Source: an uncultured Verrucomicrobiota bacterium (GTDB lineage Bacteria; Verrucomicrobiota; Verrucomicrobiia; Opitutales; Seribacteraceae). Taken from it: a stretch of 64,000 bases of DNA. Both the position numbers and the translations under genes were made by a program. The stretch spans positions 1 through 64,000 of the forward strand of contig CACMZN010000002.1 of the NCBI GenBank assembly GCA_902618175.1, read 5' to 3'. This document shows positions 52,792 to 60,512 of the stretch, in pieces (within the stretch, counting starts at the first letter, position 1; each line of letters opens with the position of its first letter). The notes below the pieces were generated by a model that saw only the letters and a program-made list of their open reading frames with translations, was not told where the DNA came from and did not search any database.

Positions 52792-53375
52792 AGCCTTGCA
52801 AACATAAGGAAATTCAATTTGGGAAAAACACAATATTGCTTGCTGATGTTCCTGATTTTGAAGTTTGGATACCTAGACTGCTTCAAGAGATGAATGCACA
52901 TCGAGCTGCGTTCGATACTTCCCACATGATTAACGGACGTTGGGAAAATTCTTACTTAAGTGTGGATTTGGTTCCTCATATTCGAATTCCCATGAGATTT
53001 GCACGAAATCTGGGCAAGGAAATCATGAAGATTCAATCCATGATTCTTTTTGAATCTCCAACAGGCTCCAATAATCCTCATCCACCCTTTTGGTTTAATT
53101 TGGCAAAACCCGGTGAGATCACTGGTTTGCATAACCACGCCCATTATTCAGCTCTTTCAGTGGTTACTTATTTGCAGGCCGAGTTGGATGCTGGTTCTTT
53201 ATACTTTCATCTCGAAGGAGAAGGACAGATCGAAATTGAACCCGCGCTTGGTCGAATGGTCATGTTTCCACCAAGCCTTCATCATGGAGTTCGGGTGAAC
53301 CGATCGACTACAGAAAGGATTTCCCTAGCCTTCAATTTGTTCTCTTTTCCTTTTAATTGTGATGAACTATGGTAA
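52788..53375 (+). CDS. 2-oxoglutarate/Fe(II)-dependent oxygenase-like protein
   Basis: A 195-aa jellyroll protein with the layout of putative 2OG-Fe(II) oxygenases. The core reads GEITGLHNHAHYSALSVVTYLQAELDAGSLYFHL and the distal part MVMFPPSLHHGVRVNRSTTERISLAFNLF. The iron ligands would be His in LHNHAHYS, a second residue in the same loop, and the distal His in HHGV; the Arg near the end (TTERIS) would bind 2-oxoglutarate. ATG at 52788 overlaps the cupin stop by 4 bp (ATGA). The substrate is unknown. Confidence 0.75.
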   Translation: MKPCKHKEIQFGKNTILLADVPDFEVWIPRLLQEMNAHRAAFDTSHMINGRWENSYLSVDLVPHIRIPMRFARNLGKEIMKIQSMILFESPTGSNNPHPPFWFNLAKPGEITGLHNHAHYSALSVVTYLQAELDAGSLYFHLEGEGQIEIEPALGRMVMFPPSLHHGVRVNRSTTERISLAFNLFSFPFNCDELW

Positions 53376-53506
53376 TCAATTTAATCTTTATATATTATTG
53401 GACGATACGACAATCCGCGTTCATTTATAAAATTTCTTTGATTCGCCTACTGTCGAAACCATGATATGATTAAATTATATAAACTTTACCCGTACACATC
53501 TTCCTC

Positions 53507-55348
53507 ATGAAAACATCCGCTGACCTTTTCGAAGAAATCGAATCTGCCGTAGTACGCTTTGCTGGAGATTCTGGAGATGGAATGCAAACCATTGGAGAAC
53601 GCTTTACAGATTCGAGCGCGTTTGCAGGAAATGACATTGCCACTCTACCTGACTATCCAGCTGAAATCCGTGCACCTGCTGGTACTTTGGCTGGTGTTTC
53701 AGGTTTTCAACTGCAATTTGGTAACAGACGTATTCTTACTCCCGGCGATCAACCAGATGCTTTGGTGGCAATGAATCCTGCCGCTTTGAAAGCGAATATT
53801 GCTGATTTGCCCGAAGGTGGCATGTTGGTCATTAACGTTGATTCATTCAAAAAGATGAATCTCTCTAAGGCAGGGTATTCTTCAAACCCACTTGAAGATA
53901 TTGATTTTCGTAAAAAATATCATTTGATCGAATTGGATTTAACCAGTTTGACCAAAGAAGCTCTTTCCGACACAGCTCTCAAACCTTCTGAAAAAGTAAG
54001 GTGCAAGAACTTCTTCGCATTGGGATTCATGTATTTTGTATATGGTCGTCCTTTAGAACCTACTTTAAAGTTTTTTAAGGAAAAATGGGCCAAATGCATG
54101 CCCCAATTGGCGGAAGCCAACAGCATAGTTCTCAAGGCTGGTTATCATTTGGGGGACACTATGGAAACGGCTCGTAATCGTTACCAAATCTCCAAAGCCC
54201 CTGTGAAATCTGGTTTGTATCGTAAAATTTCAGGAAACGAAGCAATGGTTTATGGTCTAGTTGCAGCGGCCAGTCGGGCAAAAAGAAATCTGCTCTACGC
54301 AGGCTACCCCATCACCCCAGCATCGCCTATTCTGGAGGGTTTGTCAGTCCTTAAGAAACATGGGGTAAAAACCTTGCAAGCAGAGGATGAAATTTCCGCT
54401 ATGGGAATGGCATTGGGGGCAAGTTTTGCAGGAGATTTAGCTGTCGTAGCTACAAGTGGTCCTGGTATGTGTCTGAAAAGTGAATTCATCGGTCTCGCAT
54501 CAATAACCGAGTTGCCAGTGGTGATCGTAGATGTGCAAAGAGGTGGACCAAGCACTGGTTTGCCAACAAAAACTGAACAAAGTGATCTCCTACAAAGTTT
54601 ATATTCACGTCATGGAGATTGCCCCTTGCCGGTCATTGCGGCACATTCTCCCTCCGATTGTTTTGATTGCGCTCTGGAAGCCGTCCGATTAGCTCTGACC
54701 TATATGACTCCCGTTATTCTTTTAAGCGACCTGTATATAGCAAACGGGTCGGAACCATGGAAGATTCCCAATGTGTGTGAAATTCCGGAGATCGAAAATA
54801 GTTTTGCAGACACTGAAGAAGAGTTTGTGGTCTATCGGAGAAATCCTGAAACTCTTGCAAGGAAACAGGCAATTCCAGGTCAAATTGGTTTGGAGCATAG
54901 AATAGGCGGGCTTGAAAAGGATGAGGATGGGGAAGTCAGTTACGACCCAGAAAATCACGAAAAAATGACGCAGTTAAGGGCTAGTAAAATCAACGGCATA
55001 TCCAAATCCCTACCTTCGATTAACCTGGAGGGTCCGTGTCATGGAGATTTATTGGTCATCGGATGGGGAGGAACCTATGGTGCGATTTGTTCAGCGATCA
55101 AAAATATGCGGGAAGAGGGCTTCTCCATATCCAGTCTTCATCTTCGTCACCTAAACCCTTTTCCGAAGGATTTGGAAAAAGTCATGAATGGTTTCGATAA
55201 AATTATTGTGCCCGAATTGAATTTGGGCCAACTCAGCACAGTACTGCAATCTACATTTTCGAAAAAAGTAATTTCCTATTCCAAGATTCAAGGAAAGCCC
55301 TTTAAGGTGTCCGAGTTGAAAGAAGAATTCCTCAAACATCTCCCCTGA
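53507..55348 (+). CDS. korA: 2-oxoacid:ferredoxin oxidoreductase, alpha (fused gamma-alpha) subunit
   Basis: A 613-aa subunit with the gamma domain first (VVRFAGDSGDGMQTIGERFTDSSAF), then the pyrimidine-binding alpha domain (YAGYPITPASPILEGLSVL, LQAEDEISAMGMALGASFAG, VVATSGPGMCLKSEFIGLASITELPVVIVDVQRGGPSTGLPT). With KorB it forms a ThDP/4Fe-4S enzyme that oxidises a 2-oxoacid, probably 2-oxoglutarate, with reduction of ferredoxin. korB follows after 15 bp. A 130-bp AT-rich spacer precedes it and should contain the promoter. It links to GDH and ALDH, which yield 2-oxoglutarate elsewhere in the window. Confidence 0.93.
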   Translation: MKTSADLFEEIESAVVRFAGDSGDGMQTIGERFTDSSAFAGNDIATLPDYPAEIRAPAGTLAGVSGFQLQFGNRRILTPGDQPDALVAMNPAALKANIADLPEGGMLVINVDSFKKMNLSKAGYSSNPLEDIDFRKKYHLIELDLTSLTKEALSDTALKPSEKVRCKNFFALGFMYFVYGRPLEPTLKFFKEKWAKCMPQLAEANSIVLKAGYHLGDTMETARNRYQISKAPVKSGLYRKISGNEAMVYGLVAAASRAKRNLLYAGYPITPASPILEGLSVLKKHGVKTLQAEDEISAMGMALGASFAGDLAVVATSGPGMCLKSEFIGLASITELPVVIVDVQRGGPSTGLPTKTEQSDLLQSLYSRHGDCPLPVIAAHSPSDCFDCALEAVRLALTYMTPVILLSDLYIANGSEPWKIPNVCEIPEIENSFADTEEEFVVYRRNPETLARKQAIPGQIGLEHRIGGLEKDEDGEVSYDPENHEKMTQLRASKINGISKSLPSINLEGPCHGDLLVIGWGGTYGAICSAIKNMREEGFSISSLHLRHLNPFPKDLEKVMNGFDKIIVPELNLGQLSTVLQSTFSKKVISYSKIQGKPFKVSELKEEFLKHLP

Positions 55349-55363
55349 AATCTTTCACACAAA

Positions 55364-56392
55364 ATGATCACCACAAAGACAGAAGAAAGCAATTTAACCA
55401 AGAAAGACTTTGTTACGACAAACGACGTGCGCTGGTGTCCTGGTTGCGGAGATTACGCCATACTTAATGCAGTTCAGCGAACTATGCCTGAATTAGGTAT
55501 TGCAAAGGAAAAATTCGTCATAGTCAGTGGAATCGGATGCTCCAGTCGATTTCCCTATTATATGAATACCTACGGATTTCACACCATTCATGGTCGAGCA
55601 CCTGCAGTGGCGACGGGAGTAAAAGTGGCCAATCCTGAACTTTCCGTCTGGTTGATAACAGGCGATGGTGATGGCTTGTCGATTGGAGGAAATCATTTAT
55701 TGCATCTTTTGAGAAGAAACTTGGACATCAACGTACTTCTTTTCAATAATCAAATCTATGGTTTGACGAAAGGTCAGTACAGCCCAACTTCAGAAGTTGG
55801 TAAAAAGACCAAAAGCACTCCCTCAGGTTCAGTTGATTATCCGGTTAATCCAATACTTTTTGCCTTGGGTGCGGAGGCCACTTTTGTAGCTAGAACGGTT
55901 GACTCGGATCAGAAGCATATGATTGAAACATTTAAGGCAGCGCAAGCGCACAAGGGAACCTCATTTGTTGAAGTCTTACAAAACTGTGTGATTTTCAACA
56001 ACAAGACTTTTGATCCTATCACAAATAGGGAAAATAAAGTTGATCAATTACTGTATTTGCAGGAGGGCAAGTCCCTGGTTTTTGGCCAAAATTCAGATAA
56101 AGGGATTCGATTGAATGGACTTGATGTGGAAATCGTAGAATCGACCAAGGGGACCAACGGAAGTGAGCTTCTCATTCATCAACCCCGAAATTCCAACCCA
56201 GCTTATGCCACCTTGCTTTCTCAGATGACTTATCCAAATTTTCCCACACCTATGGGAATATTTAGGCAATTGGAGGGAAAAGAAACCTATGAGGACTCCA
56301 TTGTAGAACAAATCGAGACTTCTCAAAAGAATGGAGAAGGTTCGCTGCAGGAGTTGCTCACAGGGAAGAATTCCTGGCTTGTAGAAGATTGA
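55364..56392 (+). CDS. korB: 2-oxoacid:ferredoxin oxidoreductase, beta subunit
   Basis: The 342-aa ThDP- and cluster-binding subunit. The first cluster cysteines are in VRWCPGCGDYAIL, a further one in GIGCSSRFPYY, and a fourth in EVLQNCVIFNN. The ThDP motif is ITGDGDGLSIGGNHLLH with NNQIYGLTKGQYSPTS. This subunit accepts the substrate and passes electrons to ferredoxin. It forms the KorAB pair with the upstream gene. The 55-aa membrane protein gene starts 45 bp after it. Confidence 0.93.
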   Translation: MITTKTEESNLTKKDFVTTNDVRWCPGCGDYAILNAVQRTMPELGIAKEKFVIVSGIGCSSRFPYYMNTYGFHTIHGRAPAVATGVKVANPELSVWLITGDGDGLSIGGNHLLHLLRRNLDINVLLFNNQIYGLTKGQYSPTSEVGKKTKSTPSGSVDYPVNPILFALGAEATFVARTVDSDQKHMIETFKAAQAHKGTSFVEVLQNCVIFNNKTFDPITNRENKVDQLLYLQEGKSLVFGQNSDKGIRLNGLDVEIVESTKGTNGSELLIHQPRNSNPAYATLLSQMTYPNFPTPMGIFRQLEGKETYEDSIVEQIETSQKNGEGSLQELLTGKNSWLVED

Positions 56393-56437
56393 TTTTTAAG
56401 AAATTGACCTTGATCAAATATTCTTTTTTCTAGGTTG

Positions 56438-56605
56438 ATGGAATTCATAGATGATCCACAGTTCGGTCACAAGAAAAACAAACTTCCGGTATTTCTCGTA
56501 CCCATCATTATGTTTGCCATTCTACTTATCGGGATCTTGGTTTCGAAATTGTATGTAAGCAGTGTTCTTGATCAACCATCAGATGAAATCGAAGCATTCG
56601 AGTAA
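56438..56605 (+). CDS. 55-aa single-span membrane microprotein
   Basis: A small ORF below the track cutoff. It encodes MEFIDDPQFGHKKNKLPVF, then a hydrophobic span of about 22 residues (VPIIMFAILLIGILVSKLYV) and an acidic tail (DQPSDEIEAFE). The charge layout, KHKNK before the span and acidic after it, would place the N-terminus inside. TAGG lies 7 nt upstream of the ATG. It follows korB by 45 bp on the same strand and could be co-transcribed. The function is unknown; it may be a small membrane accessory protein. Confidence 0.55.
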   Translation: MEFIDDPQFGHKKNKLPVFLVPIIMFAILLIGILVSKLYVSSVLDQPSDEIEAFE

Positions 56606-56675
56606 TCGGGCTTCATTTTACGTATCGTTTGGTTTTCTAAAACGCTTTGCTTCTGATCTTTGCCAATCTCGTCAA

Positions 56676-57488
56676 TTAATTGCTTTCTGACCTGTGCGAC
56701 ATTAAGGCAGGATTTCCCATAATCCACAACCCTTGGAATGAGACCCTTCCTTTGTGATCGAAGGATATGCCAAAGCCATTTTCATTACCGGTTTTGAAAT
56801 TACCCAGATAAACTTCTCCTGAACGCAGAGTTTTTTTTCCGTAACCATTAGGTTTCCCTCCTTTGATTTGGCCATGGTATTTGGAACCATCGGCTAAAGT
56901 TATCCTGCAATATTCTCGTTCCTTTGGTAAAACGATTGAGTTGGTTGCAAATATGGAAACAATTGAAATTTCCTTTCTTAAGGAAGAAACCTTTGATGAG
57001 AGGGCATCTTTTTCCACCAAAGTTAATCGTTCTTTCATGCTTTTTACTTTCCTTACCAAATTACGATCCGAATTTTTTATCACGGCAAGGGATAAATACG
57101 CACAGGCACTCAATAAATCGTCTTTTTTTTGGTGAAGAATGGAAAGATACTCGAGTGATTTGCCATCATCCAACCTTGCCCCTTTCAAAAGCCACTCTCT
57201 TGCTCTTTCCAAATTAATTGGCATGCCTAGACCATAAAGAAAGGATCGTCCGATGAATCTACAAGCTTGAGGATGGTTTTGCTTTGCTGCCCTTTTCATC
57301 CAATACAAGGCTTTCGTTTGATTTTTTTGAAGACCGTAAGCAAATTTGGACCCTTGTATGAATTGATATTTTCCACTTTCTTCCCACGTCAAATCATGAG
57401 GTTGGCTTTTTCCATAGTTGTAAGTGAACAAAAAGACGGCAGGGATACCCCACAGACCAAAGAAAATTCCTGGAAACGAAGAAATCAT
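56676..57488 (-). CDS. Sel1-repeat and MORN-repeat protein, membrane anchored
   Basis: A 270-aa protein with an N-terminal hydrophobic anchor (FPGIFFGLWGIPAVFLFTYNYG). Two or three Sel1-like helical repeats follow (GSKFAYGLQKNQTKALYWMKRAAKQNHPQACRFIG, then INLERAREWLLKGARLDDGKSLEYL). The C-terminus holds two MORN-type beta hairpins (YHGQIKGGKPNGYGKK, YLGNFKTGNENGFGIS). Both repeat types mediate protein-protein or membrane contact. It is the last gene of the minus-strand envelope run and starts 5 bp after the FecR-domain gene stop. The function is unknown; a scaffolding role in the same system is likely. Confidence 0.82.
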   Translation of the reverse strand: MISSFPGIFFGLWGIPAVFLFTYNYGKSQPHDLTWEESGKYQFIQGSKFAYGLQKNQTKALYWMKRAAKQNHPQACRFIGRSFLYGLGMPINLERAREWLLKGARLDDGKSLEYLSILHQKKDDLLSACAYLSLAVIKNSDRNLVRKVKSMKERLTLVEKDALSSKVSSLRKEISIVSIFATNSIVLPKEREYCRITLADGSKYHGQIKGGKPNGYGKKTLRSGEVYLGNFKTGNENGFGISFDHKGRVSFQGLWIMGNPALMSHRSESN

Positions 57489-57493
57489 AACTT

Positions 57494-58315
57494 TTACTTG
57501 GATCCCAATATTCGACGGAGAAAGCTTCTTTTTGGTGAGACTGAAGGAGAATTTTCGCGTTTTGATTTTCGACCATCGGGCTTAGGTCCAAATTTCCACA
57601 TTTGCAGGTTTTCATTTGTCGTGGCGTCTCCAATCAATGCATCATATTTTCCCTTCATCTTGAGTTCTTGTACATACACTGAAAGCCCAATTTGATCAAA
57701 ACTCGGCAATATGGAGGGATAGGCATTAATCAGACGACTGGATTTCAAAAGAAGCATCAGATCAATATCGAATGCATTTCCAAAATAGGTAGGATTCCCA
57801 ATCACAAGCAGCATCCTTCCTCCCAGGGTCTCATGGTCACCTCCAGCAACAGTTGAAATCCTTCCGTCTGCTTCAACGGGAATAAATTTAAATCCACCAT
57901 TCTTCGTAGCTTCTATGATTATGGTACCCTTTCCCTCAAAGGTCGCATTCGAATCAAAGCTGGAAAAGTTTATTTTGGTAGGTTCTTTTGTACAGAAGAG
58001 GGCACTGCCCGAATGCAACCAAAAATCCGTCGAGGAAAACCAACGACAAACACTTTGGCTACCCAATCTCCAAATATTAGAATCTTGAATAACCTCAGTC
58101 CGGGATCCTTTACCAGTGGTTATAACGTTATGAGAAAGTATGGAAGCATTTACTTCCAGATCATCAAGAGCATCCGTTCCTTTCTTATGAATGTTGATCA
58201 GATCTACTTTTCCATTCACATAGGAAACAACCAGTGGATTTTCGCCCAACAAAAAAATCGCCGCTGAAAAAACAGCGGCGATTATGAAAAAGTAGAATTT
58301 TTTAGAAGCCAGCAA
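57494..58315 (-). CDS. FecR-domain exported protein, start embedded in a terminator
   Basis: A 273-aa protein with a signal or anchor segment (FYFFIIAAVFSAAIFLLGENP) and a FecR-like domain (VSYVNGKVDLINIHKKG, ASILSHNVITTGKGSRTEVI, ATFEGKGTIII). Start is TTG at 58315, the only candidate. It lies in the same frame as the upstream beta-barrel gene, separated by its stop and one codon, so there is no spacer. A perfect intrinsic terminator (58250-58282) overlaps the codons for IIAAVFSAAIF, so expression would depend on read-through or on a process that keeps the hairpin from forming. The C-terminus is Lys/Arg rich. Confidence 0.8.
   Translation of the reverse strand: MLASKKFYFFIIAAVFSAAIFLLGENPLVVSYVNGKVDLINIHKKGTDALDDLEVNASILSHNVITTGKGSRTEVIQDSNIWRLGSQSVCRWFSSTDFWLHSGSALFCTKEPTKINFSSFDSNATFEGKGTIIIEATKNGGFKFIPVEADGRISTVAGGDHETLGGRMLLVIGNPTYFGNAFDIDLMLLLKSSRLINAYPSILPSFDQIGLSVYVQELKMKGKYDALIGDATTNENLQMWKFGPKPDGRKSKRENSPSVSPKRSFLRRILGSK
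58250..58282 (-). terminator. Intrinsic terminator inside the FecR gene signal-peptide codons
   Basis: On the minus strand ATCGCCGCTG pairs perfectly with CAGCGGCGAT around a TTTTTT loop, followed by TTTTTTT. The hairpin is in the 5' part of the FecR-domain ORF, about 33 nt after its TTG start and about 37 nt after the stop of the beta-barrel gene. It has all the marks of a terminator for the upstream beta-barrel transcript. Confidence 0.85.
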
Positions 58316-58318
58316 TCT

Positions 58319-59323
58319 TTAAAAACGACTGTTCAGGCCAATCCCTGCACCCACATCCCAGTTCTTGTAATCATAGTCGTCGCCATGCTCGCCACCATCT
58401 TTGTTTTGGCCGCTAACATCACGTTTGGTGTAACCGGTGTAGAGACTGAGTTTAAGTGAATCTGCGATCAGGTAGTCAATTTTGAAAGAAAAGACATGCG
58501 AGATATCAGATCTGCCAATATTGTCTCCCTCATCATAATCTTTGTAAATAATCTTGTATTTCGGACTCAACTTGGCCTTACCGTAATCATACGAGACCCC
58601 GTAAGATGCAGTAACTTCGAGATTACTGAGAGCATCTTCCGTATCTCCTTCAAATACAGGTTCCGTTTCAGAAGAATGAAACCCAAGGGATGCATCGAAT
58701 ACACCAGTGGTATCTTCATTAATCGAGTAGGCTCGAAGAACTCCAACATTTGGAAATACATCCTTGAAATCCTCGGTGTCAAACTTGGTACTACGGTCTA
58801 TAAGATAGTTGACACCGATACGTGCTGACCATCCATTGGCGAATTGATTAAGAAGAAGGGCATATGCTCCGGTTGAATTGTAATTAAAATCTCCAAGATC
58901 ACCTTCCAAATAGTCGTTAATGGTCCAATTTGCACCAATATAGGGTGTCAATATGGACTCACCCATGTCAAAAACACCAAGCCCAGCACCAGTGTAAAAA
59001 GTATTGGTCCACATTGCGGTTGCTGACTGTCGGAGGGGTCCATTCGTAGACAGTGGGTTGGATCTGTAAAAATATTTGCTGTCATAACCAAAAAAAGCTG
59101 AAATTCCATCCTTATTGAGTTGGACTGGTCTTTGAGCACCCGTGTCGCTTTCGGAAAGTTCGCCATCAGAGGAATCCTCACCGGTTTGCGTTATTGCGCT
59201 GGGAAGGAGAGCATCGCTTCGATCAGTACCCTCAATGCGAGACCTTACATCTGTGTTGCTAGCTTGAGACCACAAAAGGGAAGAAGAAAGCAACAACGCA
59301 ATAAGTTTGAATTTGATGTTCAT
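58319..59323 (-). CDS. Outer-membrane beta-barrel protein
   Basis: A 334-aa protein with a signal peptide (MNIKFKLIALLLSSSLLWSQAS) and an acidic linker. The rest alternates short strands of aromatic/small residues (AFFGYDSKYFYRS, NTFYTGAGLGVFD, ILTPYIGANWTIND, GWSARIGVNYLID, LKLSLYTGYTKRD) and ends in an aromatic terminal residue (GIGLNSRF). These features mark an outer-membrane barrel or porin-like protein. ATG at 59323 removes ten residues of the track start. It follows the repeat-protein gene by about 27 bp, and the FecR gene begins almost at its stop. It may be the outer-membrane component of the envelope module. Confidence 0.82.
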   Translation of the reverse strand: MNIKFKLIALLLSSSLLWSQASNTDVRSRIEGTDRSDALLPSAITQTGEDSSDGELSESDTGAQRPVQLNKDGISAFFGYDSKYFYRSNPLSTNGPLRQSATAMWTNTFYTGAGLGVFDMGESILTPYIGANWTINDYLEGDLGDFNYNSTGAYALLLNQFANGWSARIGVNYLIDRSTKFDTEDFKDVFPNVGVLRAYSINEDTTGVFDASLGFHSSETEPVFEGDTEDALSNLEVTASYGVSYDYGKAKLSPKYKIIYKDYDEGDNIGRSDISHVFSFKIDYLIADSLKLSLYTGYTKRDVSGQNKDGGEHGDDYDYKNWDVGAGIGLNSRF

Positions 59324-59349
59324 GATTGATGGTATCCGAGTAATTAATT

Positions 59350-60480
59350 TCATTGGCCACGAATTTTGACAGCGGGTGTGCCGTTAGGCAATACGATGGT
59401 GGAGTCGATGTGTCCAGCAGGTCCGTTATCAAAATGATCTCTTGCCAAGGTGGTACCTCCATGTGAGACATTTGTAAGGTTGACACCACCAACGACTTTG
59501 TTCGCGTATGTGTCAAAATGTAAGGTACCGTCTCTAGATCTGAGCATAACATCAGCAGTAGAAGGGAAGGCGACGTTGTTGAGGTTGATGGTGATCGCTT
59601 CCATGTAAACGTCGTCCAATCTGCTGCCGGAAAAATTTAGACCATTCACTTGTATGAGGTCACTTGCGTAAAGATAAACATTATCCGGGTCGGAGTTACT
59701 GCCCCCGTTCCCAACCATAAAATTGGCGTTGGATATATTAAGTGTACCAAGTGTTCCAGCCGCTAAGTTTCCGCCCGCGGTAATGGTGGTATTCACCAGA
59801 TACATGCTGTCAGAATCAGTTCCCCCAGCTCCTAATGCAAGATTCGAACCTGTGTAGGACAAAGATTTTCCATCCATAATCAAATCATCCGCAGAACCAA
59901 TTACGAGCGCATGATCCTCCACATCATTCGAATTGGTGAAAGTTGTATCACCTGCGAATCCAATGTCCTTGGCAGCCCCAATAACTAAGATCTTCCTGTC
60001 CTCATTGGAGTGAGCTTCGGGTAAGTAATTGGACACATCCACCGAAGAAACTTCCGAGGAGTCACCGATGGTAATGGTTGATCCAGGTATAAGAGTTATG
60101 TTGTCAGTGGACACGTCAAATACACTTGAAGTGGAATCCTCATCGGAAAAAGTTCTCGAACCCGTCAAATCGGAGAGGAACTGCATATAGTCTGCGGTTG
60201 ATCCCATTATGGTGAGAATACCTCCTTCGCCTTCGGCATAGCCTGATCCGAGCACTGCATCGGCAAGGGCGGATCCATTTGAACCAATCGCCCCGTAGGC
60301 AACGAGAATTCGGGCTAATTCGTAAGTGTATGCACTTGAGATGCCTGCTTTGGAAACAGGATTGGTCAAATCAGTAGATGATTTGATAACCTTGTCGGTG
60401 AGGAGCGTGTCGGCCAATTGCGCGGCATTGACAAGAGCGGTGTTGAAGGAGTCATCTTGTACCAAAGAATTGTCGAACAC
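59350..60480 (-). CDS. C-terminal fragment of frameshifted repeat protein
   Basis: This 376-aa ORF has no natural start (GTG, no RBS). Its frame stays open upstream through the Asp/Thr-rich repeat, where it reads DDTVADDTTDDATDD up to position 60669. Repair of one missing base joins it to the upstream ORF and yields about 878 aa. The fragment itself shows short Gly/Asn-rich beta-strand repeats (TFTNSNDVEDHALVIGSADDLIM, GNLAAGTLGTLNISNANFM, and MLRSRDGTLHF), typical of a beta-helix or a secreted surface protein. The end (DHFDNGPAGHIDSTIVLP) is a small conserved-looking cap. Function unknown. Confidence 0.75.
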   Translation of the reverse strand: MFDNSLVQDDSFNTALVNAAQLADTLLTDKVIKSSTDLTNPVSKAGISSAYTYELARILVAYGAIGSNGSALADAVLGSGYAEGEGGILTIMGSTADYMQFLSDLTGSRTFSDEDSTSSVFDVSTDNITLIPGSTITIGDSSEVSSVDVSNYLPEAHSNEDRKILVIGAAKDIGFAGDTTFTNSNDVEDHALVIGSADDLIMDGKSLSYTGSNLALGAGGTDSDSMYLVNTTITAGGNLAAGTLGTLNISNANFMVGNGGSNSDPDNVYLYASDLIQVNGLNFSGSRLDDVYMEAITINLNNVAFPSTADVMLRSRDGTLHFDTYANKVVGGVNLTNVSHGGTTLARDHFDNGPAGHIDSTIVLPNGTPAVKIRGQ

Positions 60481-60512
60481 GAGTTCTGCTGCTGCAATAA
60501 CGTCCGGATTAT

